From Candidatus Bathyarchaeota archaeon (GTDB lineage Archaea; Thermoproteota; Bathyarchaeia; Bathyarchaeales; SOJC01), in the NCBI GenBank assembly GCA_023131225.1, contig JAGLZW010000019.1, positions 62,001-126,000 of the forward strand: DNA of 64,000 nt, given 5' to 3'. Below are positions 9,101 through 17,735 of the stretch, piece after piece. The translations under genes were made by a program, and so were the position numbers. Below the pieces are notes generated by a model, which was given only the letters and a program-made list of their open reading frames with translations, ran no database searches and was not told where the DNA came from. How positions within the stretch are numbered: the stretch's first letter is position 1; each line of letters begins with the position of its first letter.

Positions 9101-9542
9101 CATTAACATGGGGAATCGTGAAAGCATGTATAAGAAACTTAAGAAGATGACCGACAAGCTAAACAGTCAGTTAGAGCTTGCAGACAAAATTGAAGCGGTT
9201 GACGCCAAGCGTGTGGCTTTGAAAGTCTTAACAACTCATTTTCTTAGGGATATCTCTGGGAACCTCCGCGCTTTCTCAACTCAAGGCTTCCGCTGCAAAC
9301 TGTGCAACAAACGTTTCCGCCGCATGCCACTTAAAGGAAAATGTCTAGAATGCGGAGGCCCATTGTCACTGACAGTGTATCGTGGCGGAATCGAAAAATA
9401 TATTGCCGCCGCACGGCGCCTCGTCGAAAAATATGATCTGCCCAGATATTATCTTCACCGTCTTGCATTGGTGGAAGAAGAGATAGTCGCTCTATTCGAA
9501 GGCAAGAAGCCTCGGCAAATAAGCCTTGTAGATTTTGCTTAA
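6132..9542 (+). CDS. polC: DNA polymerase D large subunit DP2 (catalytic)
   Basis: The polymerase subunit of archaeal PolD, about 1136 residues and uninterrupted by an intein. A conserved N-terminal domain includes YYAGPIRAAGGTDQA near 140. The catalytic two-barrel core contains RRDCDGDEDALML near 890, whose acidic residues bind the catalytic metals. Zinc-binding clusters appear at 650-695 (CPSCLELT, CPRCGIKVDKDVCPTC) and near the C-terminus (CKLCNKRF...CLECGG, about 1058-1080), with a final PCNA-binding-like QISLVDF. ATG 6132 is preferred over an upstream TTG at 6120 because it couples to the small ORF before it and matches the family start MSKEY. Confidence 0.96.
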   Translation: MSKEYQRYALSIENELKRLYEIARKAREKGLDPALKPESEIAKDLAELVEGLVGPTGVAESIRELSEKLPREELAFKIAEEIVYGKFGHMDTQTAAEQAVRTSLAILTEGITAAPLQGVVKVSIKTNLDQTKYLAIYYAGPIRAAGGTDQALTLVIGDFVRRLLGLDRYKPTEEEINRFIEEMRLYERSVGRFQYHVADERLRMALESIPVEVTGTESDPVEVQSFRNLPRIETNHVRGGALRVVNDGIIGRAAKVFIIIKKLGIEGWDWLKHTGETRGTQEKKKTAGFMEDIIAGRPVFSFPSQPGGFRLRYGRSRNTGLAAVGVHPLTMLVLNRFLAGGTQIRIELPGKSGIVMPVDTIEPPIVLLKDGSVTRVSRQNFEQIKNKVDKILFLGDLLVSFGDFLYNNKKLRPSGYTEEWWMDELKSVITQRFNGDCEKAATSTHVSAKRLETFLLHPFHNKPNAEEAIAIAKNLDVPLHPNYSFFWSNITTEELHELRQWLLNSQVERENEQISRITNELNATMKSMLERLCLPHQVVKNQIIIEGNEAFALATCLGIDSPTAKFDTTISSFEALKNLSGITVRAKIPTTIGARMGRPEKAKRREMKPRVHLLFPVGLAGGSQRDLIVAAQKGPVHIDLVKRRCPSCLELTLRTKCASCYVKTVLEKTCPRCGIKVDKDVCPTCKISTSGFERQTLDLKPLIRDSCRQLAVNQPEIIKGVKGLSNKYKVAEIFEKGILRARGDLSVYKDGTVRFDATNAPLTHFKPVEVKVSVEKLKQLGYALDFQGSPLTSEEQICELKVQDVVIPRKSVTYFVRVANFLDQLLEKVYKLPKHYNVKQAEDLVGHLLVGLAPHTSVGILGRIIGFTDLDVCYAHPLWHSAKRRDCDGDEDALMLALDTLLNFSRSYLPSQIGGIMDAPLFIIPVINPMEVQRQAHEFEIVDHYPLEFYAKTLENIAPWKVTNIIDLVAHKLGTEAQFEGFGYTTPVSNINMGNRESMYKKLKKMTDKLNSQLELADKIEAVDAKRVALKVLTTHFLRDISGNLRAFSTQGFRCKLCNKRFRRMPLKGKCLECGGPLSLTVYRGGIEKYIAAARRLVEKYDLPRYYLHRLALVEEEIVALFEGKKPRQISLVDFA

Positions 9543-9575
9543 ACTTTTTCTATCTGAAACACAGAAGTATAATTG

Positions 9576-9854
9576 ATGGCTATGGCCAAACTGGCTTTTC
9601 ATCCAAATGCCTACTTGAGCGAAACAAGGAACGTTCGACAGGGATTAGCTTCGCGTACCAAAATCCTTAGAGTTCTTGAAATAAAAATTGTTACTGCGAG
9701 TATGCTGGCAAAAGAAGCAGGTTTGAATTACCATGTGGTTCTCCATCACTTGAGGCTCTTAGAAACTGAGAAAATTGCTTCGCACAAAGGGAGTAAGAAG
9801 CCTTATTTTTGGGAATTAACGGGTATGGGGCAGCAACGTTTGAAAACCGTTTAA
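9576..9854 (+). CDS. Winged-helix DNA-binding protein (ArsR-like)
   Basis: A 92-residue protein with a winged helix spanning about residues 25-90: SRTKILRVLEIK (helix 1), TASMLAKEAGLNYHVVLHHL (helix-turn-helix) and the wing HKGSKKPYFWELT. It probably regulates transcription, but effector and targets cannot be read from sequence. It lies 33 bases after PolD DP2 and converges with the MazG-like gene. An overlapping TTG at 9573 is an alternative start. Confidence 0.75.
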   Translation: MAMAKLAFHPNAYLSETRNVRQGLASRTKILRVLEIKIVTASMLAKEAGLNYHVVLHHLRLLETEKIASHKGSKKPYFWELTGMGQQRLKTV

Positions 9855-9861
9855 CCCTTTA

Positions 9862-10155
9862 TCATTTCACAAGGCATTTGCAGGGCGATGAACCACATTT
9901 CGGGCAACAGTTATCATATTTCCTTAGTGAAGCCTCTTCCAAGTCTATTTCAAGAACATTAGCCAATGACGCAAGCCAAGCGATAACATCTGCAAACTCG
10001 TCTTCTAGGGCTTTCTTATTTCCATTTTGCATGGCTTCTTCAAGCTCGTCAACTTCCTCTTTAAGCCACCTAAACGTTCCCACTACCCCTCGTTTAAAGT
10101 CTCTATGAAAATAAATACGTCGCATCATGCTCTGAAACGCTCTTATCGAAGTCAT
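9862..10155 (-). CDS. MazG-like nucleotide pyrophosphohydrolase
   Basis: A 97-residue all-alpha NTP pyrophosphatase-type protein. The metal-binding motifs are visible as EEVDELEEA near residues 33-41 and EDEFADVIAW near 51-60. The C-terminus carries an unusual cysteine cluster CPKCGSSPCKC that could bind zinc. Family members remove noncanonical nucleotides; the substrate here is unknown. It converges with the winged-helix gene, leaving 7 bases between the stops. Confidence 0.85.
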   Translation of the reverse strand: MTSIRAFQSMMRRIYFHRDFKRGVVGTFRWLKEEVDELEEAMQNGNKKALEDEFADVIAWLASLANVLEIDLEEASLRKYDNCCPKCGSSPCKCLVK

Positions 10156-10312
10156 AAATCAGCCCTGACCATATGCCTTCTGAAGGTATTCAAGCAAAAA
10201 TGTCAAGAGGGTAAAACAATGCAAAGGTTCTTGATGAACATAAGAATGGGTCAGAGATACTAGCTTCAACATCTATCGCCCTTTTTAGATAAAGAAATCT
10301 GTTACATGGTTT

Positions 10313-11626
10313 CTAGCGGAGTTTTACGTATTTGTACGCCTTTGCAGCGTCTTCAAAGCAATAGTGCACCTTTTCGTAGTCTCTTCTAAACTCTGCAACA
10401 TCGCTTTTGACCTTGTGGAAATCTTCCTTATCGATGATTACACGCTTTATGAATTCGGCGATTTCAGCCATCTCCGACTCTTTCATGCCAAGCCTTGTTA
10501 TCTCAGATGTGCCCAGTCTTATCCCGCCTGGGTGCATAAAATGACGGCCTTCTTTGATGTCCCAAGGCAGCAAGTTGCGGTTTATGATGATGTTCGCCTT
10601 TTCCAAGGTCTCCTCTATTGAGCCACCGTCACCTTGTTGTGTTATGTCGATAAGAATGACATGCGACTCGGTGAAGCCTTTATGCTCTGCCAACACCTTG
10701 AACCCACGTTCATGCAAATCCTGCGCCAACGCTTTCGCGTTCCTGATAACTTGTCGGGTATATTCTTTTCCAAACTCTAACATCTCAGCACATGCCACGG
10801 TAACGCCTGCTAAAGCGTGCAGATGATGATTGCTAACCATCCCTGGAAACGTGGCTCTCTTGATGTTGTCTGCGTATTTGCTCCATGAAAGTACGCCGCC
10901 GTGTTGAGGGCCGAAAAGAGTTTTGTGAGTGCTTAAGCTGACAACATCGGCGCCTTCTCGCAGTGGATCCTGAAATGTTCCGCCAGCAATCAAGCCAGCT
11001 ACGTGAGCGGCGTCATAGCCTACTGTAGCACCTACATTGTGAAAGATTTCAGCTAGTTCTCCAATTGGGTGTGGGAACGGGAACACACTTGCCCCAAACA
11101 TCACCAGTTTCGGTGGCTTTCCCTTATCGACCATTTTTTTCACTCGTTTCTTCGTCTTGTCCACATCAATATTTAGTTCCTTATAGTCTAAGGCTAAGTA
11201 TTGCACATCTAAACCACTAACTGCACCTGCAGTGCCACCCAGCCGCTTCTTACCCGTCGTAATGTGCCCTCCACATGGAATCGACAATGCCATCATGACA
11301 TCGCCGGGCTCCGCGAAGGCCGTGTAAACTACAAGGTTTGCAACCACCCCTGAAATTGGACGTACATCAACAAACTCTGCACTAAACAACTTCTTCATCA
11401 AATCAATACATAGAAGCTCAACTTGATCTATGTACGTGCACCCAGCGTAAACCCGCTCGCCAGGCCAGCCTTCAGCATACCGGTGACCAAAGTCACTTGC
11501 CAACGCTTCACGCACAGCTGGGCTTGATACGTTTTCACTTGCTATGAGTGGAACACTTTCTTGGAACCATTTATGATGTTCTTGGAGCAGTCTGAATGTT
11601 CGGTTATATGATTCGCGGGCAGACAA
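10313..11626 (-). CDS. glyA: Serine hydroxymethyltransferase
   Basis: A PLP enzyme interconverting serine and glycine with a pterin C1 carrier. The 437-residue sequence shows ENVSSPAVREALASD near 29, RYAEGWPGERVYAG near 49, the PLP-lysine motif SLSTHKTLFGPQHGG near 230-245 and the GIRLGTSEITRLGM segment near 378. It is slightly longer than many bacterial forms through an archaeal-type C-terminal helical tail. Single gene with a 116-base divergent promoter region shared with the Sec61-beta gene. A glycine-cleavage T protein lies elsewhere in the window, at 51958. Confidence 0.96.
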   Translation of the reverse strand: MSARESYNRTFRLLQEHHKWFQESVPLIASENVSSPAVREALASDFGHRYAEGWPGERVYAGCTYIDQVELLCIDLMKKLFSAEFVDVRPISGVVANLVVYTAFAEPGDVMMALSIPCGGHITTGKKRLGGTAGAVSGLDVQYLALDYKELNIDVDKTKKRVKKMVDKGKPPKLVMFGASVFPFPHPIGELAEIFHNVGATVGYDAAHVAGLIAGGTFQDPLREGADVVSLSTHKTLFGPQHGGVLSWSKYADNIKRATFPGMVSNHHLHALAGVTVACAEMLEFGKEYTRQVIRNAKALAQDLHERGFKVLAEHKGFTESHVILIDITQQGDGGSIEETLEKANIIINRNLLPWDIKEGRHFMHPGGIRLGTSEITRLGMKESEMAEIAEFIKRVIIDKEDFHKVKSDVAEFRRDYEKVHYCFEDAAKAYKYVKLR

Positions 11627-11742
11627 TATATGAACCTCTGTTCTATTGAAAACTCGGTGCCGACATAAAAACTTTGAAGAAACGATAACATTAATTAGCT
11701 GAGATTTGAAGAGTATAAATAGACATTAAAGGGTTTGTCGGT

Positions 11743-11928
11743 ATGAGTAGAAAGAAAAAGCGGGAAAGTGGTGCTCCAATGCCAGCAGCAAGTGCTGGTT
11801 TGCTGCGATTTTTTGAAGAGGAGACTAACGGTATACGAATTAAACCAGAGCTTATTATTGTTCTCGCTATTAGTTTGATAATTTTCTGTATACTAGCACA
11901 GCTCTACTATGTCGGAGGACTTTTCTGA
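11743..11928 (+). CDS. Preprotein translocase subunit Sec61-beta (SecG)
   Basis: A 61-residue tail-anchored protein: basic N-terminus MSRKKKRE, the family hallmark PMPAASAGLLRFFEEE (residues 12-27), then one transmembrane helix of about 20 residues near the C-terminus. It forms the nonessential third subunit of the SecYE translocon. The TATA-like GAGTATAAATA at 11710-11720 lies about 25 bases before a plausible transcript start close to the ATG. Confidence 0.92.
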   Translation: MSRKKKRESGAPMPAASAGLLRFFEEETNGIRIKPELIIVLAISLIIFCILAQLYYVGGLF

Positions 11929-11937
11929 AGAACGTAT

Positions 11938-12225
11938 CTATTCTTGGCCCTTGTGAAGAATCTCTATTCGCTGAACCGCGTTTAGATTGACAAAGATTTC
12001 ACTTCTCTCCTCCCTACCCGCAATTTGTGGTATGGGGTTTGCAATAGTTGTTCGGAAAATCACGGCTTCAGCGTTTGAAAGCCAGATTCCAGGCGGTTCA
12101 TGTGTTATAGCCGCTAACGTTCCTTCAAAGCCATAAGTCTGGCTCAGAATTACTAGTATTTTTTTCCCCACGGTTTTTTCCAGCATGTGAAAGATTGATG
12201 GAGGTGGGATAATGTTAGCTGGCAT
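11938..12225 (-). CDS. LSm-like small protein, putative
   Basis: A 95-residue protein. Residues 15-90 have a beta-rich pattern reminiscent of an Sm fold: GKKILVILSQTYGFEGTLAAI for strands 1-2 and EIFVNLNAVQRIEIL for the closing strands, though the strict Sm2 glycine motif is absent. It may bind RNA or act as a scaffold; this is tentative. It is convergent with Sec61-beta, the stops being 9 bases apart. Confidence 0.55.
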   Translation of the reverse strand: MPANIIPPPSIFHMLEKTVGKKILVILSQTYGFEGTLAAITHEPPGIWLSNAEAVIFRTTIANPIPQIAGREERSEIFVNLNAVQRIEILHKGQE

Positions 12226-12383
12226 AAACAGTCCTACCTTCTTATTTCTGTTCTAGGATAAAACTTTATCCCCATTTTCTGCGAGAACAGTCTTAAAGCC
12301 TGTCTAGGATTTTTTCTGAAGGTCTGTTAACTTTAATATTTGGAAGAGGCTATTTATAGGATTTGTGCGGAGAAATGATTTGA

Positions 12384-14201
12384 TTGGTTTCTGAAAGTTT
12401 GGAACATTCGATTGAAAGGGTAGAAAAGCATTATTCTTCACTATTTATTTTACCGTCTTTTAGAAAAATAACATTTCTCACATTTCTGTCGTGCATAATA
12501 GGCAGTGTTATAACGACTTCTTTGCTTGCACGCACGGATATGAGTTTGGCTTTGCAGTTTGGCTTACTTCTTTTTTTGTCGTCAGCAATTTCCGACTTTA
12601 TTATAAGACAGGTTTTTATGAAATCAGACCCTGTTCATAACGTGCGGCGTTGCGCTGCTCTTTCTATGTTCTCTATTCTGTTGTGGTTAAGTTTTCTCCT
12701 AATTGGTTCTTTGCTAACTCTTTTTCTTAATTCGTGGATTTTTTGGGTTGACCTTTTTTTCATAGGGTTCACCGCTGTTTGCATTCTTCGTTTGATCGTG
12801 TTTTCTGCAACTTCTTTTGCACCTTATCGGAAAGTTGTGGGTGCATCTATGATGCAGCCTATAGTTTGTCTTTTACCCATGTTCTATGTGTCATTCTCTG
12901 TAGGCCATATCTTTGCCAGTATTACAATGGCATATTTTCTCTTTTCAATTCCCATATCGATTCTTACATCGTTTATCTTCATCAGTTCAGTGAACAGCAT
13001 AGGCGTTGAAACTTTCAAAATACCTACGACCATGGTCTTGAAGGCTTTTCTTGTTAACTGGATGGAAAATCTGAATGTACCTGTTGAAAATCTTTTTGAA
13101 AGATTTGGAACGGAAAAAACTATTGACTTCTCTCTATTAGCCTTTAAGGCAGAAGACCGTATTAAATCTGTAATTGTTGTATCATCTTTCCATCCTGGAC
13201 CCTTTAGAAATGTCGGGAGTAGTCTTCTTCCGTTCATGATTCAAGAAGCATTAGAAAAGAAGTTATGTGGCGTTGTATCAGTTCCTCACGGCTTGTTTGG
13301 ACATGAGTTTGATCTTTCGTCTCAGCAACAAAATCAAAAAGTATTGAGAGGGGTTTTAGACTCATCTGATTTTACCCATTTTGGTTTGAAAGCGACGCGA
13401 TTTGTAGAAGCGAAGAAAGGTATTGCGGGTGCGGGTTGTCAGATATTTGGAGATTGTGCAGTTCTTACTCTGACTTTGGCGCCTGAGACAACCGAGGATT
13501 TTCCGCAGGAAATAGGTGATTTTATTCTTGTAGAAGCGTCAAAGCTTGGTTTAGCTCATGTAATAATAATTAATGCCCATAATAGCATCAACGGGGTCTT
13601 TGATGTAAGCGGTGTTGTGGAGCCTTTGAAAGAGGCTGCTCTTGACGTTTTGAAAAAAGCCTCCAAACTAAAGCGTTCTTCTATTGAAGTAGGTGCAGCA
13701 AAGGTTGTACCGAAGGAGTTTAGTTTTGAGGATGGGATGGGGCCTGGTGGAATATGCGCTTTAGTAATTAGAGTTGGCAAACAGACTTGTGCTTACGTGA
13801 CTATTGATGGCAATAACATGGTTTCTGGTCTTAGAGAAAAGATTCTTGGCTCTCTAAAAGAGTTGGATGTTGACATAGGGGAGGTTTTCACCACGGACAC
13901 GCATGTCGTAAACGGCATTATTATGACTGCGCGTGGATATCATCCTCTGGGCGAGGCGATATCTCATGAGAAGTTGATTAACTATATCAAACAAGCAGTC
14001 AGAGAAGCATTGAGCAATGTGGAGTATACATCTACTGCTTGGCGTGTAGGCGAGGTTCCCAATGTGAGTGTGATTGGAGAAAAACAGATAAAAGAGCTGT
14101 CGCTTCTGGCAGATAGGGCATCACAACGGGCTAAGAAAACGGCAATCCCACTATTCACGGCAGTGGGCTTGCTTTTGACAGCGTTGGTTACTGTCTTATA
14201 G
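12384..14201 (+). CDS. DUF2070 family archaeal membrane protein
   Basis: A 605-residue protein with about six N-terminal transmembrane helices (residues 25-215), a large soluble domain (about 225-575) and a final hydrophobic helix (585-604). The soluble part includes SFHPGPFRNVGSSLLPFM near 265 and VPHGLFGHEFDL near 298, which I recognise as DUF2070 hallmarks; their His and Asp residues suggest a metal or phosphate site. Biochemical role unknown. The start is TTG 12384 because the neighbouring ATG is followed by a stop. TATA-like CTATTTATAGG lies near 12351. Confidence 0.85.
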   Translation: MVSESLEHSIERVEKHYSSLFILPSFRKITFLTFLSCIIGSVITTSLLARTDMSLALQFGLLLFLSSAISDFIIRQVFMKSDPVHNVRRCAALSMFSILLWLSFLLIGSLLTLFLNSWIFWVDLFFIGFTAVCILRLIVFSATSFAPYRKVVGASMMQPIVCLLPMFYVSFSVGHIFASITMAYFLFSIPISILTSFIFISSVNSIGVETFKIPTTMVLKAFLVNWMENLNVPVENLFERFGTEKTIDFSLLAFKAEDRIKSVIVVSSFHPGPFRNVGSSLLPFMIQEALEKKLCGVVSVPHGLFGHEFDLSSQQQNQKVLRGVLDSSDFTHFGLKATRFVEAKKGIAGAGCQIFGDCAVLTLTLAPETTEDFPQEIGDFILVEASKLGLAHVIIINAHNSINGVFDVSGVVEPLKEAALDVLKKASKLKRSSIEVGAAKVVPKEFSFEDGMGPGGICALVIRVGKQTCAYVTIDGNNMVSGLREKILGSLKELDVDIGEVFTTDTHVVNGIIMTARGYHPLGEAISHEKLINYIKQAVREALSNVEYTSTAWRVGEVPNVSVIGEKQIKELSLLADRASQRAKKTAIPLFTAVGLLLTALVTVL

Positions 14202-14203
14202 CT

Positions 14204-15169
14204 TTAACTCATGTCGCACTTCCTAAGCAGCTTGTTCCAGCGTTTGTCAACTACCTTCTGAATGTCATCTATTACATATTCGAATTTCGGCGTGAACAAG
14301 TGTCTAAAACGGCGCTGCATTTTCAAATACTCCGTGACTGGCTTCTTACGTTCAGGTTTCAAAGCCATAATCTTGCTCTGAGGAGACAAGCGGTATTCTT
14401 CGTTCACTGCTTCCCACAAAGGAAATATACAGGTTTCCACGGCTAAGCGGGCGATTTCTATAGTTTTGCTTGTATTGTAGCGCCAGCCTCGGGGGCAAGG
14501 TGCAAAGACATGCATGAAAGCTGGGCCTTCTACCTCTAGACTTTTCCGCGCCTTGCTTAGTATGTCTTGCCAATATGCAATCGAAGCTGTTGCCACGTAG
14601 GGAATTTCATGGGCTACTATGATGTCTGCTATGGGTTTCTTGAATTGAGTCTTTCCAGGGATTACCCTGCCTGCTGGTGATGTGGTGGTTGAGGCGCCGT
14701 GGGGGGTGCCTCCGCTTCGTTGTATACCCGTGTTCATGTACGCCTCATTGTCGTAGAGCACGTATAGAAAGTCGTGGCCTCGTTCTACTGCACCTGACAA
14801 CGCTTGAATTCCAATGTCGAAGGTTCCTCCGTCACCGGCAAAAGCTATCACATCAACATGCTCATGCTTAAGCCGTCCCTTCCTTTTCATCACCTTCAAA
14901 GCAGCTTCAATGCCGGATGCGTTAGCTGCGGCGTTTTCGAAGGCCGTGTGAATCCATGGGACTTTCCACGCCGTGTAGGGATATATCGTCGATACAACTT
15001 CCATGCATCCTGTTGCGTTCGTGACTATTGTAGGTCCTCGTGTGGCTTTCATTATCTGCCGTAAAGCAATGGCTGGGCCACATCCTGCGCATGCCCGATG
15101 ACCAGCTGTGAAGAGTTCTGGTTTTTCCACGATTTCTTTTGCAGTGAATTTCCAAGGAGTTGTTGCCAT
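14204..15169 (-). CDS. porB: Pyruvate:ferredoxin oxidoreductase beta subunit
   Basis: The 321-residue thiamine-diphosphate-binding subunit. CAGCGPAIALRQI near residue 27 and TNATGCMEV near 51 carry cluster-binding cysteines; the ThDP motif is GDGGTFDIGIQAL near 112-124 with DNEAYMNTG near 140. It converts pyruvate and CoA to acetyl-CoA and reduced ferredoxin together with the three upstream genes. Last gene of the operon, in transcription order gamma-delta-alpha-beta. Converges with DUF2070. Confidence 0.93.
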   Translation of the reverse strand: MATTPWKFTAKEIVEKPELFTAGHRACAGCGPAIALRQIMKATRGPTIVTNATGCMEVVSTIYPYTAWKVPWIHTAFENAAANASGIEAALKVMKRKGRLKHEHVDVIAFAGDGGTFDIGIQALSGAVERGHDFLYVLYDNEAYMNTGIQRSGGTPHGASTTTSPAGRVIPGKTQFKKPIADIIVAHEIPYVATASIAYWQDILSKARKSLEVEGPAFMHVFAPCPRGWRYNTSKTIEIARLAVETCIFPLWEAVNEEYRLSPQSKIMALKPERKKPVTEYLKMQRRFRHLFTPKFEYVIDDIQKVVDKRWNKLLRKCDMS

Positions 15170-15182
15170 TTTTTATCTCCTC

Positions 15183-16412
15183 CTATTCTCGCACTCCTGC
15201 AAACTGCACATAACTTTTCACCTGTTTAGTCTCGAGGATTTCCTGCAGGTCTTCATAAATACCTCGGATAATGTTTTGAGGCATATCTCTTCCTCCAAGA
15301 CCGTATATATAATTTACAACATATGGATGTGATTGGGCGTCGTAGAGAGCGTGACGGATTTCGTGAAACACCGCTCCTCCATGTCCGCCGAAGCTGTTGC
15401 TTCGATCCATTACCGCCACTGCTTTCACGTTAGCCAATGCCTTTCTGATGTCAGTTACTGGTAGCGGTCTAAAGGTGCGGAGACGTAAGAGTCCAGCTTT
15501 TGCCCCTTCGGCTCGAAGCTGATCCACGACAGTTTTGGCAGTGCCCGCGGTTGAGCCAAGGCATACTGTTGCAATATCGGCGTCTTCAAGATAATAAGCG
15601 TCAACAAGTCCATTTCCATATTTGCGTCCGCTTAGTTGAGCATACTCATTGTGGATATCCGCAATTATTTTTGACGCTTTTCGCATTGCCTCTTCTTGCT
15701 GTCTCTTATGCTCGAAATAATAGTCATAAAGGTCTAAGGGCCCCATCGTTATCGGGGTGTCTGGGTCCAGTTTGAAGGGCACTTTTTTGCCTTCGTGCCC
15801 CATTACTAAAGGAATTTGCCTAGTGCCAACAAACTTTCGCACAGTTTCGTCGGGTAAAACTTTGACGTTTTCCAGAGTGTGGCTGAGGACGAACGCGTCG
15901 AGACACACCATGACTGGGAGAAGCAGGTCTGTATGTTCGGCTATTCTGAAGGCTTGAATTATTGAATCGTACGTTTCCTGCGAGTTTTCGGCGTAGATTT
16001 GTATCCAACCGCTATCTCTCTCTGCCATGCTATCCGAGTGGTCACAGTGTATGTTTATCGGCGCGGATAACGCGCGATTTACGATAGCCATTACCACGGG
16101 TGCTCTGCACCCTGACGTAACGGCGAGTATCTCATGCATCAAGGCAAGACCAGCTGAAGCGGTTGCGGTGAAGGTTCTAACTCCGGTGGCAGAGGCAGTT
16201 AAACATGCGCTGAGGGCGCTGTGTTCTGACTCTGTGCATATAAATTCGGTGTCTACCTCTCCGTCTGCCACATATTCGCTGAACCGTTCTACGATGATTG
16301 TTTGAGGGGTTATCGGATATGCTGCTACCACGTCTACATCTGACTGTTTGACGGCCAGAGCAACTGCTTCGTCGCCATTTAATGCAAGGACTTTTTGTTG
16401 AATAGTTGCCAT
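15183..16412 (-). CDS. porA: Pyruvate:ferredoxin oxidoreductase alpha subunit
   Basis: A 409-residue subunit with the pyrimidine-binding domain (AAYPITPQTIIVERFSE near 34, FICTESEHSALSA near 57) and a C-terminal transketolase-like domain (ADIATVCLGSTAGTAKTVV near 278, AVAVMDRSNSFGGHGG near 331). The SFGGHGG segment is typical of pyruvate-type rather than oxoglutarate-type enzymes. Preceded by a cluster of purines and starting 3 bases after the delta subunit stop. Confidence 0.93.
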   Translation of the reverse strand: MATIQQKVLALNGDEAVALAVKQSDVDVVAAYPITPQTIIVERFSEYVADGEVDTEFICTESEHSALSACLTASATGVRTFTATASAGLALMHEILAVTSGCRAPVVMAIVNRALSAPINIHCDHSDSMAERDSGWIQIYAENSQETYDSIIQAFRIAEHTDLLLPVMVCLDAFVLSHTLENVKVLPDETVRKFVGTRQIPLVMGHEGKKVPFKLDPDTPITMGPLDLYDYYFEHKRQQEEAMRKASKIIADIHNEYAQLSGRKYGNGLVDAYYLEDADIATVCLGSTAGTAKTVVDQLRAEGAKAGLLRLRTFRPLPVTDIRKALANVKAVAVMDRSNSFGGHGGAVFHEIRHALYDAQSHPYVVNYIYGLGGRDMPQNIIRGIYEDLQEILETKQVKSYVQFAGVRE

Positions 16413-16415
16413 TCT

Positions 16416-16703
16416 TTAAGCCTCCCCTTCTCTCACCATTTTTATGGCGTCTGCGGGGCATTCATTGGCGCATATGCCACATCCTTTACAGAAATCATAG
16501 TTGAACTCGATGTCTTCTGTGGTTTTGTTCCACGTTATGGCTGAGTCGGGGCAAATCATGGGGCATAATAGGCATCTGGTGCATTTTTCAGGGTCACGCA
16601 CTGGCTTGAAGGTTCTCCAGTCGCCGGTGAGATATTCCGTTGCCGGCTTCCAACAAACTCCTGCCAGGGGGACTTCTTTCCAGCCCTTCGGCTTTTGGCT
16701 CAT
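16416..16703 (-). CDS. porD: Pyruvate:ferredoxin oxidoreductase delta subunit (2[4Fe-4S])
   Basis: A 95-residue ferredoxin-type subunit with two canonical clusters: CTRCLLCPMICPDSA near residues 41-55 and CKGCGICANECPADA near 73-87. It relays electrons from the catalytic subunits to soluble ferredoxin. Its ATG overlaps the gamma subunit stop (16700-16703) in the ATGA pattern. Confidence 0.93.
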   Translation of the reverse strand: MSQKPKGWKEVPLAGVCWKPATEYLTGDWRTFKPVRDPEKCTRCLLCPMICPDSAITWNKTTEDIEFNYDFCKGCGICANECPADAIKMVREGEA

Positions 16704-17260
16704 TCCGTTTTTGCCTCCCTGTACGCCTCCTTTAATACTGCGATATTTCTTTCCGCTAATTCCTGTCGGAAACGTTCTCTGATAGCTTTTTCAATGTTCT
16801 CTAGGCTCACTAGAGAGACTGCACGGATTGTAGCGCCGAGCATGGCAGTGTTTGTGATGGGGACGTTTAGTATTTTGATAGCGATATCAGTTGCCGGAAC
16901 AGTCCAGGTTTTTTGGGAAGTGACATTCAATTTTTTCCTGAGTTCTGCGGGGCGTTCTTTGGTGTTGACGATTAGCACTCCGTCTTCGGTGAGGCCGTCA
17001 GTCACCCTAACCGTTTTCAAAAGTGTCGGGTCAAGAACCACTGCTACGTTTGGGTTATAAACTGCGCAGTGGAGTCTAATGGGGTCATTGCTGATTCGTG
17101 TGTAGGCCGCCAGAGGAGCGCCCATGCGTTCAGGTCCGAACTCGGGGAACGACTGGATGTGTTTTCCTTCAAGAATGGCAGCTTTTGCTAGAAGTTCGCT
17201 CGCCGTCCATGCTCCTTGTCCTCCTCTGCCATGCCATCGTATTTCTTGAATCTGTGACAT
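16700..17260 (-). CDS. porC: Pyruvate:ferredoxin oxidoreductase gamma subunit
   Basis: A 186-residue subunit beginning MSQIQEIRWHGRGGQGAWTA, the glycine-rich start of the POR gamma family, with FPEFGPERMGAPL near 40-52. First gene of the operon. A TATA-like TATATTTAAG lies about 45 bases upstream (near 17310 on this strand) and a GAGG ribosome site precedes the ATG. The divergent Vor-type operon begins about 240 bases away. Confidence 0.92.
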   Translation of the reverse strand: MSQIQEIRWHGRGGQGAWTASELLAKAAILEGKHIQSFPEFGPERMGAPLAAYTRISNDPIRLHCAVYNPNVAVVLDPTLLKTVRVTDGLTEDGVLIVNTKERPAELRKKLNVTSQKTWTVPATDIAIKILNVPITNTAMLGATIRAVSLVSLENIEKAIRERFRQELAERNIAVLKEAYREAKTE

Positions 17261-17501
17261 TTAACTTTCCTCGAATCTATCGTTCTACATTTGAACTCTT
17301 AAATATACACGTTTCCCTAAGGCTTGCGGAATGCGGCTTTGAAAGTTGCTCAGGAACGTTTAGAGTGCTAATTTTCAGCGGTTTTGCGAAACACTTTTCC
17401 CTTTCCTATCGTATTTGTTACTTCTCAAAAATGGTGCTTGCGATGAACAAAATCCGAGTGTGCACAAATAGTGAGCTATGATTAAAGGATGCAAGACAAA
17501 A

Positions 17502-17735
17502 ATGGGTAAAATAGTAATCGATGAGAAGACATGCAAGGGCTGCACGCTCTGTGTTGACGCCTGCCCATTCCGTCTCATACAAATCTCTCAACGAATTAAC
17601 CCTAAAGGCTACTATCCCGCAGAGTTCGTTGACCCCGAAGGAAAATGTACTGGCTGCACTCTGTGCGCCATAACATGCCCGGATGTAGCCATAGAAGTTT
17701 ACAGAGAAAAAAAGAAGGTTGGAGGAGAGAAATGA
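17502..17735 (+). CDS. 2-oxoacid:ferredoxin oxidoreductase delta subunit (2[4Fe-4S])
   Basis: A ferredoxin-like subunit of 77 residues from ATG 17502 (MGKIVIDEKTCKGC). The two cluster motifs are CKGCTLCVDACPFRL and CTGCTLCAITCPDVA. A longer start at ATG 17478 adds MIKGCKTK, but AAAGGA at 17484-17489 is well placed as a ribosome site for 17502. Its TGA overlaps the next ATG (17732), so translation is coupled to the alpha subunit. Confidence 0.9.
   Translation: MGKIVIDEKTCKGCTLCVDACPFRLIQISQRINPKGYYPAEFVDPEGKCTGCTLCAITCPDVAIEVYREKKKVGGEK

Noticed and set aside
6132-9542. Possible intein in PolD large subunit
   Set aside because: The catalytic segment RRDCDGDED is uninterrupted, total length is normal and no splicing-domain motifs are present.
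17645-17731. N-terminal extension of VorB-type subunit
   Set aside because: The extension overlaps the ferredoxin subunit and lacks family similarity; GGAGGA places the start at 17732.
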